Below, piece after piece: positions 19,420 through 28,138 of a DNA stretch of 47,716 bases. Positions within the stretch are counted from its first letter, which is position 1. Each line of letters starts with the position of its first letter. The notes beneath the pieces are model-generated. The model did not search any database and had not been told where the DNA came from. It saw nothing but the letters and a program-made list of their open reading frames with translations. Both the position numbers and the translations under genes were made by a program. The DNA is taken from contig JAQWOH010000035.1 of the NCBI GenBank assembly GCA_029245955.1, positions 1 through 47,716 of the forward strand. Direction: 5' to 3'. Origin of the DNA: Fuerstiella sp. Lineage in GTDB: Bacteria > Planctomycetota > Planctomycetia > Planctomycetales > Planctomycetaceae.

Positions 19420-20265
19420 ATGCCTCAGACAACCACTGCCCAATCACGTTCCGGTTCACGTGTACAAACTCCGCTTGAAACTTACTTACGTGAGATCAAC
19501 GAAACAGCGTTGTTGAGTGCGCAGGAAGAGAAGGACCTGTCCCGCGCAATTTCGGCGGGAGATGCCGCGGCTCGTGACAGAATGGTACGTGCAAATCTGC
19601 GGCTGGTCGTGAATATTGCCCGGGGTTATTCCAATAAGGGGCTGCCACTGCAGGACCTTATTGAAGAAGGCAACCTGGGTCTGTTGCGAGCAGTTGAGGG
19701 ATTTGATCCGGACATGAACACTCGTTTCAGCACTTATGCCAGCTACTGGATCAAACAATCGATCAAGCGAGCTTTGGTCAACACCGCGAAAACGATTCGA
19801 GTGCCCGCATATATGGTGGAGCTGTTATCCAAGTGGCGGCGTGCGTCCGCCAAGCTGGCGGAGGAACTGAAACGCGTGCCGACTCCTGAAGACATCGCAA
19901 GAGAACTGGAAATTCCACAGAAGAAACTGCGGATCGTGAAGAAAGCGATCGCTCTTTACAATGCGTCTCCACAGTCGGAGCAGGACGATTCAGGACTGTC
20001 TCTGGGTGACATCGTACCTGACGAACGCACCGTGGGACCGGAAGACGAGCTGATCAACAGTGACAATCTGAAACACGTCTTTCGCCTGCTGGAAGAAATG
20101 GATTCGCGGGAAGCCACAATTCTGCGAATGCGATTCGGGCTGGACGACAGCGAACCCCGCACACTGAAGGAAATTGGCGAATCAATGGGACTGACTCGCG
20201 AACGTGTCCGCCAGATTGAAGGGGAAGCCCTGCGGAAACTGCATCGCAGTCTGGATGGCGAATAA
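19420..20265 (+). CDS. RNA polymerase sigma factor, sigma-70 family (group 1/2, no region 1.1)
   Basis: 281 residues containing region 1.2 (TPLETYLREINETALLSAQE), region 2 with the core-binding and -10 helices (MVRANLRLVVNIARGY, DLIEEGNLGLLRAVEGF, TRFSTYASYWIKQSIKRAL), region 3, and region 4 with the -35 helix (LKEIGESMGLTRERVRQIE). There is no acidic region 1.1 and no non-conserved insert, and it is far shorter than a primary RpoD, so it is best read as a group 2 factor, though a compact primary factor cannot be excluded. Region 2.4 and 4.2 residues are typical, so it should read ordinary -35/-10 promoters. No clear ribosome site precedes ATG 19420. Confidence 0.93.
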   Translation: MPQTTTAQSRSGSRVQTPLETYLREINETALLSAQEEKDLSRAISAGDAAARDRMVRANLRLVVNIARGYSNKGLPLQDLIEEGNLGLLRAVEGFDPDMNTRFSTYASYWIKQSIKRALVNTAKTIRVPAYMVELLSKWRRASAKLAEELKRVPTPEDIARELEIPQKKLRIVKKAIALYNASPQSEQDDSGLSLGDIVPDERTVGPEDELINSDNLKHVFRLLEEMDSREATILRMRFGLDDSEPRTLKEIGESMGLTRERVRQIEGEALRKLHRSLDGE

Positions 20266-20277
20266 TCCCTCGGACTT

Positions 20278-20303
20278 CGCAGGGTCACATCAGTGACCCT
20301 GCG
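20278..20303. terminator. Perfect 11-bp hairpin between convergent genes
   Basis: CGCAGGGTCAC-ATCA-GTGACCCTGCG lies 13 bases after the sigma factor stop and 46 bases before the stop of the convergent PQQ gene. There is no strong T-tract on either strand, so it may be a weak bidirectional terminator or a 3' stabilising hairpin. Confidence 0.55.
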
Positions 20304-20348
20304 GGAACATTTAACGGCGTGGGCGTCGCTCTGCGTTTCGATCTGCCG

Positions 20349-21632
20349 TCACAGCTCGTCTCCTTTCAGGGCAATCAGCTGTGAGGCCGTGCGAAAGTAC
20401 ATGGACTCATTCGCCACGGCTGGAGTTGCAAAACAGTCGTCTTCCAGTGGATTAGTTGCCAGATGGGCAAACTGCCTGCTGGCGGCAAGCACGATCACGC
20501 TGCCACTGCGATCCACACAGTACAGCCTGTCACCGACACAGACGGGTGAAGCGTAGAATTTGCCTCGGACTCGCTCTCGCCAGACTTCGTTGCCGTTTGT
20601 CGCGTCAACGCAGCTGACGATGCCTGTTTCACACGTTATGAACAACAGGCCATTCCTGTAAATTGCGGTCGGGACCAGAGGAATTGATTTTCGCATTTCG
20701 AAAACGACCTGGGCGTCGCTGTCTCGTTCGTTGGGTGGGCGAACGGCAATCAGTTTGTCTCCTACGATTCCCAGCCCGTGACTTCCTATAATCAGATCTC
20801 CGGCAAGCACCGGCGACATGACGGTTCGAGAGCGAAACGAGTTATTCAGTTCCCAGTTGACGTTTCCTGTTGAGGGATCAACACCTGTCATGCCGTTGCC
20901 CGTGCCGAAGAACACTATCTCCTTTTTGCCGCCGGGGAGGTGTCGGACGCAGGGAGTCGCATAGCCGGCGATGATTGTACGACGAGTGATTTTCCAGCGA
21001 ATCTTTCCGGTGTTTCGATCAATCGCAATTGCCGAGCTTTTTCCAGGTTCGGTAATCTCTGTGCCTTTCGGCAGGAACCGTGCCATGATTTTCGGATCCA
21101 TCTGATCGTTCAGAACCACCACAAGGTCATCGACGATGATTGGACACGGAGCTCCTCCCCATGCGGACTTGTACTCTCCGAGGTCGCGCTGCCACACTTC
21201 GTTGCCATGATTATCCAGCGCGACAAGCATAAAGGAGTCCGTCGACGTCCACGCCGCAATCACACCATGTGCGTCAGCAGCCGGCGTCGATGATGCATAG
21301 TTGTTGTCACGATGAAGTTCGCCGGGCGTTGATGCGTATCCTCTTTGCCAGAGCAGATTACCGTTGTCTGCATTTACGCACAGGACGAATCGTTCCGCGG
21401 TTTGCCTGTCACCGGACAACAGGTAGATGTGATTATCGACGACGATCGGTGAACCATGGCCCTGTCCGGGCAGGTTGGTCTTCCATGTATAGTCGTCAGT
21501 CGTCCACGTGGTTGGGATGGTGTTTGCGTGGCCGATGCCCGTTCCATTGGGACCGCGAAAACGCGGCCAGTCGGCAGCTTCCGCGCCAACGACGGACGTC
21601 AGGACGACGCCAGAGAGCAGCAGCAGTTTCAT
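20349..21632 (-). CDS. Secreted PQQ-like beta-propeller repeat protein
   Basis: 427 residues with an N-terminal signal peptide (LLLLSGVVLTSVVGAEA), then DWPRFRGPNGTG, the usual opening of planctomycete PQQ-like proteins. Repeated WD-type blades have Trp-docking motifs such as NGNLLWQRGY, GNEVWQRDL, TGKIRWKI, TGNVNWELNN and NGNEVWRERV, indicating a seven- or eight-bladed propeller. There are no clear quinoprotein dehydrogenase metal ligands, so a scaffold role (BamB-like) or cofactor-free propeller is more likely than a PQQ enzyme. Located outside the cytoplasm. The start is ATG 21632. Its C-terminus faces the sigma factor gene. Confidence 0.88.
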   Translation of the reverse strand: MKLLLLSGVVLTSVVGAEAADWPRFRGPNGTGIGHANTIPTTWTTDDYTWKTNLPGQGHGSPIVVDNHIYLLSGDRQTAERFVLCVNADNGNLLWQRGYASTPGELHRDNNYASSTPAADAHGVIAAWTSTDSFMLVALDNHGNEVWQRDLGEYKSAWGGAPCPIIVDDLVVVLNDQMDPKIMARFLPKGTEITEPGKSSAIAIDRNTGKIRWKITRRTIIAGYATPCVRHLPGGKKEIVFFGTGNGMTGVDPSTGNVNWELNNSFRSRTVMSPVLAGDLIIGSHGLGIVGDKLIAVRPPNERDSDAQVVFEMRKSIPLVPTAIYRNGLLFITCETGIVSCVDATNGNEVWRERVRGKFYASPVCVGDRLYCVDRSGSVIVLAASRQFAHLATNPLEDDCFATPAVANESMYFRTASQLIALKGDEL

Positions 21633-21685
21633 GTCAAGAACTCATAATACAGGCACAGCGGTAAGAATCAGTAGTGGTGTGATGG

Positions 21686-23092
21686 TTAACGGACGATCTG
21701 AACGTCTTCGTTCAGGACTTTGCCGGTGACTCCGTGATGACGAAAAACTGCAACCGGATTTCCCTGGTCGCGTTTCACTTCAACACGCAGGAAGCCACCA
21801 ACGATGTTGAGGTACTGGTGCATGTCAGAACGGTTCTTTTCGCTGAATCCGCTGGCATGTTTGTTGGTTGTCGGTCCACAGGAATATTCGCGAACACCTG
21901 TGCGAGAATCGACGGAAACGTATTGCCAATGTCGGTCACCGCAGACGACATACATGTTTTTCTGTCGGCCGATGAAGTCTCGAAGCTCTTTGCCTTCGTG
22001 CGTGAAGCCAACGTTCGCATGATTGTCGTTCTTGTTGCCTCGATCCGGGCCAACGACGGGAGTCGGACTGATGAGGATGCGGAATGTGGCATCGGATGCC
22101 TCCACTGTGTCGAAGAACCACTTCTTTTGTTTTATGCCCCAGATCGTTTTCTCAGGGCCGTCTGCTGCCCTGTTGGGGCTCCTGAAGTCACGGCCTTCGA
22201 CAAGCCAGATCTGCAGGTCCTTTCCCCAGCGGACCGTTCGGTACGTCTTGGGCCCCATTGGGACCTGCTCAGGAAACAATGCGAGCCCCTGTTCCCATGT
22301 CAGATCACCGTAGGTTTGTCCCGGCCAGCAGTCGTTCTTCAGCGTGTCATGATCATCCTTCATGAAGTAGCTGGCGGTCTGGTTGTGAAAGTTGCGTTGG
22401 AATGGCATCGCGTAGAGACGATTCCACTTGAAGCGTGCCAGATCGATGTTGTCCGCATAGGGCCGCGCTTTATCGTAGTACTCGATGTCGCCGGTGTGAA
22501 CAAAGAAGTCGACGCCAAGTTCCTGCATGCGAGGATAAATCTGGTGACCATTCGCCGGATCGTCGCGCCGCGGGTAATCCTGTCCTGTTACCACTGAAAA
22601 TCGAACGGATGCGGCCAGGTTATGGGGCGGAGCTGTCACGAAGGAACCCTGTACCGTCGAACTAATCTCGCTTCCTGCCTCCGGACGCGCTTCGGCAATG
22701 ATCGAATATTTTGTCCCGGATGCCAGACCGGAGAGTGAGAACTGAACGGTGTGATTATGCTTGGTGGAGACGGCCAGCCAGTCCGTCGTGACCTGTTCGG
22801 CGCGGGTTTCGCGTGGCCAGTAGCGCAGACGAACGGAACCCGTAATTCCGGGAACGGCACCTTCCATCGCCGCAAGGTCATGGTATGGCAGCGACCTTCG
22901 CTGCCTGTCGTTGTTATCAGGGAACGGCTTCCCGTCAGTGTTCCGCTCGGCGGCTGCAGTCAGACGCGTCCAGATGATTGCACTGTTTGCCGTCACTTCA
23001 CCGATTTTGATACCGTTGGCCTGGTGAGCGGCATTTGCTGAGACTGTTGTCAGCAGGACTGTCAGGATGGTCGGTGTTACGTTATTGCTCAT
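21686..23092 (-). CDS. PhoD-like alkaline phosphatase family protein
   Basis: 468 residues from ATG 23092, which opens a signal peptide (TPTILTVLLTTVSANAAHQA); the frame remains open to 23392 but that part is not protein-like. An N-terminal Ig/fibronectin-like PhoD_N domain (GEVTANSAIIWTRL) is followed by a metallophosphoesterase core: VTGQDYPRRDD, HTGDIEYYDK, FMKDDHDTLKND, VEGRDFRSPN, and the C-terminal metal motif VVCGDRHWQYVS. It should hydrolyse phosphomonoesters or diesters outside the cytoplasm. Twin-arginine residues typical of PhoD are absent from the leader. AGGGA lies very close to the start. Confidence 0.9.
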   Translation of the reverse strand: MSNNVTPTILTVLLTTVSANAAHQANGIKIGEVTANSAIIWTRLTAAAERNTDGKPFPDNNDRQRRSLPYHDLAAMEGAVPGITGSVRLRYWPRETRAEQVTTDWLAVSTKHNHTVQFSLSGLASGTKYSIIAEARPEAGSEISSTVQGSFVTAPPHNLAASVRFSVVTGQDYPRRDDPANGHQIYPRMQELGVDFFVHTGDIEYYDKARPYADNIDLARFKWNRLYAMPFQRNFHNQTASYFMKDDHDTLKNDCWPGQTYGDLTWEQGLALFPEQVPMGPKTYRTVRWGKDLQIWLVEGRDFRSPNRAADGPEKTIWGIKQKKWFFDTVEASDATFRILISPTPVVGPDRGNKNDNHANVGFTHEGKELRDFIGRQKNMYVVCGDRHWQYVSVDSRTGVREYSCGPTTNKHASGFSEKNRSDMHQYLNIVGGFLRVEVKRDQGNPVAVFRHHGVTGKVLNEDVQIVR

Positions 23093-23329
23093 TGTCCCTG
23101 TTTCTGGTGACGAACACTCCACACGCGGCGGGCAAAGAGACGCAGATTGACGATGATATCTTCGCAGGACACTCGTGACTTGACAGGTAGTCTGAACGGA
23201 ATGACGGCCAATTGCGAACGGCAGACAGGACTCGTCACCGCTGCTGCCCGACCGTCTTCCGAAACAGGCGGCAACAGAGTGTTCGCCGCCGGCGGGGCTG
23301 TCCGTGTTCGTCAGCACGCAGGCTGAGTG

Positions 23330-23361
23330 TACTGACGCCAACACCGGTGTTGGCGTCAGTA
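23330..23361. repeat. Perfect 32-bp palindrome
   Basis: The left arm TACTGACGCCAACACC is followed with no spacer by its exact reverse complement. No T-tract flanks it. It lies about 240 bases upstream of the PhoD-like gene start on the minus strand. Confidence 0.9.
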
Positions 23362-23695
23362 ATGTCGGTGACTGAAGCCTGGTTGATCTCACGCACTATG
23401 GCACTGCGCCTCTGTACGTGATCAGACTGTAAAACCGAATGTGATGCCGCGTGACCAGGGACGGGCGAAGGGTGATGGTTCCGGAACAGCTGTGAATGCT
23501 GAGGCGTGGTGGAAATCACTCCACACCGGGCAATTCGTGGTGTCACCACGCGTGTCCGCCTCAATCGATTTAAGCCGTTTGCCGGCGTCAGAATCATCGA
23601 TCAGCAAAGCGGAGGCTGCGCGAAGCATGTGACGAACCGGGTATATGGATCTGCCACGGTCTCGACCAGGATTCCATCCCGCGTAGGATTGTCGT

Positions 23696-23727
23696 ACATC
23701 GCGTTGCAGTCGATTGCAACGCGATGT
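23696..23727. repeat. Perfect inverted repeat, 13-bp arms, 6-base loop
   Basis: ACATCGCGTTGCA-GTCGAT-TGCAACGCGATGT. It lies about 150 bases beyond the stop of the di-heme peroxidase gene (minus strand) and could terminate or stabilise that transcript, but no T-tract follows on either strand. Confidence 0.85.
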
Positions 23728-23878
23728 CTGCTGTCGCAGCTATAATCGAGTCTGCCGTCCGCCATATTTTAGTAACGGACGTCGAAAGTGAAGGGCAGGT
23801 CGGTTTGGACGACCAAATCGCCGGAAAGCACACCCCCCCCACCCTGAAAATAAACAGGATGGAGGTGCGGTTTAGCCG

Positions 23879-24934
23879 TCATTTTCTGGATGGTGGAAAA
23901 CTGGACGGGACTTCCATCTGCCAGCCTTCACCACTCAAAGATTTCATGAATTCGACAAGGTCCTGCTTGTCCTGCTCACTCAGTTTCAGTGGCTTGAGCC
24001 GTTCGTCAAGGTATGGATTTGCAATCCCTCCCTTATCGTAGTGCTCTACTACATCTTCAAGTGTCTTCAGACTGCCATCGTGCATATAAGGACCGGTATG
24101 CTGAATCTCACGCAGAGTGGGCGTCTTGAACGCCCCCTTGTCTTCCTCGCGTTTGCTGACAGCGTAACGACCCAGGTCAGGCGACGGCTGATTCATACCT
24201 ATTCCAATATTTGCGTAGGAACCATCTGTGAAATTGAACCCCAGATGACAACTGTCACAAGCGGTCTTATTGAAGAAGATGTCCTTGCCACGGATGGCCG
24301 ATGCTGACATCGCGTCTTTAGCACCGTTTTTGAAACGATCATAAGGCGCGTTACCAGACAAAACTGTTCGTTCAAACGTCGCGATAGCCTTCCCGACATG
24401 TTCGATCGTAAAGTTCGCGTCGCCGTACGCTTTTTTGAACCTCGCACGATATTCCGGAACGTTATGCAGCCGGTCGATACATGTCTGATGAGCCCGATCC
24501 GGATCCTTCTCGTTCGTCATTTCGATGGGATTCGCAATGGGCCCGATAGCCTGAGCTTCCAGCGATGGTGCCCGGCCGTCCCAGAACTGAGCCGTACTGT
24601 AGCCTCGATTGATTACAGTCGGCGCGCTGCGGCCTCCCTGCTGGCCATTGATCCCGGTTGAAACCGGTGCACCATCAGTAAAGCCATGTTTGACACCATG
24701 ACAACTCGCACACGACACCGTGCCATCTGAGGAAAGTCGCTTGTCAAAATACAGCAGCTTGCCCAGTTCGGCTCGCCCCGTGGAATACAGATTGTCGTCA
24801 GGATAGTAGACCGGTGGCAGTCCCAGAGGCGGCGTGGGTTCTTCGTCCTCACATTGCCCGATGACTGACCATGACATGACAGCAAAAAATACAAACAGGC
24901 CGATGCGTGGCATCGGTAATTTTTGATGCACCAT
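23879..24934 (-). CDS. Di-heme cytochrome c peroxidase (MauG/CcpA family)
   Basis: 351 residues with a signal peptide (IGLFVFFAVMSWSVIGQ). Two heme motifs, CASCH (about 75) and CDSCH (about 228), flank conserved elements FDKRLSSDGTVSC, SAPTVINRGYSTAQFWDGRA, SLEAQAIGPIANPIEM and IQHTGPYMHDGS, all typical of bacterial di-heme peroxidases. The enzyme would reduce hydrogen peroxide in the periplasm, or oxidise a partner protein as MauG does. It starts two bases after the stop of the upstream small secreted protein gene, so the two are surely co-transcribed and may be functionally linked. Confidence 0.93.
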   Translation of the reverse strand: MVHQKLPMPRIGLFVFFAVMSWSVIGQCEDEEPTPPLGLPPVYYPDDNLYSTGRAELGKLLYFDKRLSSDGTVSCASCHGVKHGFTDGAPVSTGINGQQGGRSAPTVINRGYSTAQFWDGRAPSLEAQAIGPIANPIEMTNEKDPDRAHQTCIDRLHNVPEYRARFKKAYGDANFTIEHVGKAIATFERTVLSGNAPYDRFKNGAKDAMSASAIRGKDIFFNKTACDSCHLGFNFTDGSYANIGIGMNQPSPDLGRYAVSKREEDKGAFKTPTLREIQHTGPYMHDGSLKTLEDVVEHYDKGGIANPYLDERLKPLKLSEQDKQDLVEFMKSLSGEGWQMEVPSSFPPSRK

Positions 24935-24936
24935 GT

Positions 24937-25488
24937 CTAGTTTCCACCTGCCGGCTTAAGGAAGCCCTGGACGAAGATTGCCTTCTGGCCGTGAACTTCC
25001 GACAGAGAACCGTTTACCGTCACGATGTGTGCCATGTGTTCGATCGCCTGCTTGCGAAAAGTGGTCAGTCCGTCACGGCGAGCGTTATGTTCTTCGTCAA
25101 TCAGCATGTACACTGATCCGTCTTTCGCCAGAAGTCCGACCGGCTGTCCGTTGGCCACACATTTCTGACCACATCCGCGGTGCTTGTCACCGTGCTTTCC
25201 AACCTGCAGATAACAGGAAAGGTCAATAATTTCTCCGGCGACGGAGACCGGCTTCGCGTCAAGAGGTTTGCCATCGATCGACGCCGCAACCGTTTCAAGG
25301 CTCCAGGGACGACGGGCGGAGGTTTTCTTGCCAAGTTCAGCGGACGGTTCATCGTAACTGCCGGCAGTGGGGCCGGACCAGTCAGGAAACAGTACGTCAG
25401 GGACATTAACGGCAGCAAAGGATCCTCCGCCAACCAGCATGGTCACGCCCAGTAATTTCGTTGTCAGTGCCATCTTATTTCGCTTCAT
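24937..25488 (-). CDS. Small secreted Cys/His-rich protein coupled to di-heme peroxidase
   Basis: 183 residues from ATG 25488, with a purine-rich AGAAGAGAAAG upstream. The N-terminus (TTKLLGVTMLVGGGSFAAVN) is a signal peptide or membrane anchor. The central part has GEIIDLSCYLQVGKHGDKH, then RGCGQKCVANGQPVGLLAKD and a strand region VYMLIDEEHNARRDG. The Cys/His spacing (C-x7-H-x2-H-x2-C-x3-C) looks like a metal site; there is no CxxCH heme motif. The downstream beta-rich part resembles an OB-like fold (IVTVNGSLSEVHGQKAIFV). Not assigned to a named family; may deliver a metal or serve as the peroxidase's partner (inference). Confidence 0.8.
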   Translation of the reverse strand: MKRNKMALTTKLLGVTMLVGGGSFAAVNVPDVLFPDWSGPTAGSYDEPSAELGKKTSARRPWSLETVAASIDGKPLDAKPVSVAGEIIDLSCYLQVGKHGDKHRGCGQKCVANGQPVGLLAKDGSVYMLIDEEHNARRDGLTTFRKQAIEHMAHIVTVNGSLSEVHGQKAIFVQGFLKPAGGN

Positions 25489-25771
25489 CGTTGTCTTTCT
25501 CTTCTGGGAGAATTGGGTGGGGGATTAGTAAACAAAGGAAGGAAGCATAGTGTAACTGTCTTCGGCGCGAAATGAAACCAAACAGACAATCACGTATCTC
25601 TTAATCCCGTCGTTACCGCAGCTCTGCTGTGCAGACCGGACAGGAAACTCAAAACGGCCGTGACATGTTCGTGTCAGCAGATTAGCGTAACACGAAATCG
25701 CTGCGTCAGTTACCCTGAAGTTCGGGTGACGGGCCTGGCCTGATTGAATATGCTCAACGGAAGCCCGTGAA

Positions 25772-26293
25772 TTGTCTCCTGCAGAAGAACAGCTTGACGT
25801 TGTCGACGACCATGATCACGTGATTGGCGTGATGTCGCGCAGCGACGTCCATCGACTTGGACTGCGTCACCGGGCTGTGCACATTTTTCTGTTTCGCAGC
25901 AGTGGTCAAATGCTGATACATCTTCGCCATGCCGACAAGGAAGAGTTTCCGTCGGTCTGGACGTCGTCGGCATCCGGGCACGTGAGCGCAGGGGAGTCTT
26001 ATGAACTATCGGCCCAGCGTGAACTGCTGGAAGAACTCGGAGTCCATGCTCGGCTGGAAAAGGCGGGCCGCTTTGATGCGTGTCCGGACACGTCCCGCGA
26101 GTTCACGGAGCTATTTATCGTCGAATCTGATGCCGCACTGCGAGTGGACGAATCCGAAATCAGCGATGTGCGCTGGTTGTCGACGTCCGCAATCCGGACA
26201 GAACTCGCGGCCATCCCCGAAAACTTCTCTCCGGCGTTTCGACTCATCTTTGCTGATTATATGGCTCGCGACCGTGCAGCGAACGATGATTGA
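25772..26293 (+). CDS. Nudix hydrolase (isopentenyl-diphosphate isomerase-like subgroup)
   Basis: 173 residues. The Nudix box is intact: GHVSAGESYELSAQRELLEELG fits G-x5-E-x7-R-E-x2-E-E-x-G, in two parts at about 74-96. The preceding HRAVHIFLFRSSGQMLIHLR resembles the Idi/Nudix subgroup, which often has uncharacterised cytosolic diphosphatase activity. Only a TTG start (25772) is available, because the frame has a stop at 25745 and no ATG or GTG between; GGAAG lies about 10 bases upstream. Monocistronic, with the pseudopilin operon convergent downstream. Confidence 0.88.
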   Translation: MSPAEEQLDVVDDHDHVIGVMSRSDVHRLGLRHRAVHIFLFRSSGQMLIHLRHADKEEFPSVWTSSASGHVSAGESYELSAQRELLEELGVHARLEKAGRFDACPDTSREFTELFIVESDAALRVDESEISDVRWLSTSAIRTELAAIPENFSPAFRLIFADYMARDRAANDD

Positions 26294-26338
26294 TCGCCAC
26301 TGCAGTTCAGGCGGCATTATTCGTCCGGACACAGATAT

Positions 26339-28138
26339 CTATTCGGTCACGCGCCGGGCACTGCCCAGCAGCAGGCGGATTTCTTCCGGGCCGCTGAAAC
26401 CAGGCGGCGGATTGCGGTAGTATCGACTGTCGTACTTCAGGTCGAACGTGTCACGAATATCGACATCCTGATGGGACAGGATAACGCCTTCGATGGAGTT
26501 GTGGCTTCTGAACCGGAAGTCATGCGAACTGAACATCAACCCTTTGATTCCGGAACTGAATGTGTCATCAAGATCGTCATCGCTGCCAACCGGATATAGC
26601 GGTGCGTCATCGGGATTCAGATTCACTCCCAGCGCCCTTTCGATCAGGCCGCGATCGGACGGACCAATATCAACATCGCCACCGGTCACGACCAGCGATG
26701 GGAAGTGCGAGACCGCAGGTTCGATCGAGACTCCAAAACCATCGCCGATTCGAGAGCCGTTTCTGGGATCAATCAGTACGAGCGTTCCGTAAATTCGACA
26801 ATTGCGAATGATGATTCTGCTGCCCTGCAAATCGATGACGTAGATGCCCCGCGGATTGGTAGCACCAAAGGGGTTGCTGTCGGGACTCAGCAGCACATGC
26901 TCCAGAGTAATTTCACGGCCGGTCTGGTGCATCCCGACTGAATCGAGATAGAAGTCGTCGCCAGAGTCCCCCGTTCCTCCGTAGCCAGCAAATTCTGGTG
27001 ATGTGTTGGACGTGGTGATGGTCAGTTTTGCCGACGACAGGTCACCGGACCACGATGGGGTTACATACAGGTTTCCGGTCTGCCATGTGTCAAGAGCAGT
27101 CGGAGTAAACGGACCGGCGGTCGTCAGCCCGGGGCCGAAAGTCGTCTCAATCTGCAGGTGAACGTAATAACTTTCCATCTTAGTCGTCTGCTGCACAGCG
27201 AAACGGACCTGGTAGCTTGCACCGGATTTGACCAGGCTTGTGACGTCATACGATGCGCCACATGCCGCATCAATCCGTTCGGACACCAGAAGACACGCAT
27301 CGCCCTCGTAACTGTGACTCAGGTCCTGAGCGATTGTTGAGCTGGCACCGAACCAGGGGATGTGCCCTGTTTCGAAGTCCGAGTTTAAGATGATATTGGC
27401 ATACGAGGTCGGAAGAGTGCTGGCGTCAATTGCTGTTCCGTTTGTTTCATAGAAGTCGATGATGTCGGCTGTCGACGGCAGTGTTCTGGCTTCTCCATCG
27501 CTGCTGGTCGATCCGTAGTAATGTGAGCCGGTCAGTCGGCCGACAGCTTCGACATCCGCTGAAACAGATGAAGCTGTTGCCGTCACATCATCGTTGGCAG
27601 TCAGAATGTGGTCAGCAGTGACAGTCGCGTTTCGGAATTTCAGGTCGTCGCGGACATGAATGGCTGACTGCAGACAATCGTAACCTCGATACAGCGGGGC
27701 CAGAGTTATTTCCAGTCGTTGGACAGCTTCACCTTTCTTGCCGATTCCGGTCAGGACGACCGGGTCAGCGGAAGCGTCAGTCAGGTCATTGTCAGAAGGA
27801 TCTGTCACCGACAGGCTGAAGGTACCGTCACCAAACGAAACGTCGGTCATCCATTCGTCAGTCGTGTGCGAGAATCTCCAGTCTGGATCGTTCTCAATCA
27901 TCAGCATGCCCAGTCGCAAGGCGCTCTGGGCATTCAGGCGAGCCATGGTCGAATCTGCCAGCCCTTTGTGTGCGCGACTGTTGATACGTCCGACCAACAC
28001 GGCTGACATTCCCAGTATGGAAACCATGGCGCCAACCATCACAACGGAGACGTACAGGCTGCCACGACGCTGTCGGCGCAGGGGGGACCCGAAGCTGGTT
28101 GGCGACATACGTTGGTTGGATAATTGTTTGAACATCAT
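26339..28138 (-). CDS. Large minor pseudopilin-like protein (PilX/GspK-type N-terminus) with CBM4_9-like domain
   Basis: 599 residues. A basic leader (RRQRRG) precedes a hydrophobic helix SLYVSVVMVGAMVSILGMSA at about 27-46, the type III signal form seen in PilX/GspK proteins, which lack the Glu at +5. Residues about 249-403 form a carbohydrate-binding-module-like sandwich (IILNSDFETGHIPWF, DACLLVSERID, YQVRFAVQQ, GDDFYLDSVGM), as in CBM4_9. The C-terminal part (about 410-595) has strand repeats GIYVIDLQGSRIIIRNCRIYGTL, then SIEGVILSHQDVDI and a Pro-rich end RNPPPGF, typical of planctomycete PilX-like proteins. The ATG overlaps the preceding gene's TGA. Last gene of the five-gene operon. It could be the tip pilin that binds glycan (inference). 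Confidence 0.82.
   Translation of the reverse strand: MMFKQLSNQRMSPTSFGSPLRRQRRGSLYVSVVMVGAMVSILGMSAVLVGRINSRAHKGLADSTMARLNAQSALRLGMLMIENDPDWRFSHTTDEWMTDVSFGDGTFSLSVTDPSDNDLTDASADPVVLTGIGKKGEAVQRLEITLAPLYRGYDCLQSAIHVRDDLKFRNATVTADHILTANDDVTATASSVSADVEAVGRLTGSHYYGSTSSDGEARTLPSTADIIDFYETNGTAIDASTLPTSYANIILNSDFETGHIPWFGASSTIAQDLSHSYEGDACLLVSERIDAACGASYDVTSLVKSGASYQVRFAVQQTTKMESYYVHLQIETTFGPGLTTAGPFTPTALDTWQTGNLYVTPSWSGDLSSAKLTITTSNTSPEFAGYGGTGDSGDDFYLDSVGMHQTGREITLEHVLLSPDSNPFGATNPRGIYVIDLQGSRIIIRNCRIYGTLVLIDPRNGSRIGDGFGVSIEPAVSHFPSLVVTGGDVDIGPSDRGLIERALGVNLNPDDAPLYPVGSDDDLDDTFSSGIKGLMFSSHDFRFRSHNSIEGVILSHQDVDIRDTFDLKYDSRYYRNPPPGFSGPEEIRLLLGSARRVTE

Larger units (their letters stand above)
23093..23878. 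other. 786-base gene-free stretch with two perfect inverted repeats
   Basis: No open frame here has convincing start, ribosome site and composition; the longest are about 60-120 codons in competing frames. Two strong inverted repeats (23330-23361 and 23696-23727) and a C8 run at about 23832 are the notable features. See the separate repeat entries. Confidence 0.5.

Noticed and set aside
21734..22597. 287-codon ORF on the plus strand
   Set aside because: It lies wholly antisense to the PhoD-like gene, whose protein shows all expected motifs; a shadow of codon bias.
23330..23361. Palindrome as a phage attachment or transposon end
   Set aside because: No integrase, transposase or target-site duplication is visible nearby; kept only as an unexplained repeat.
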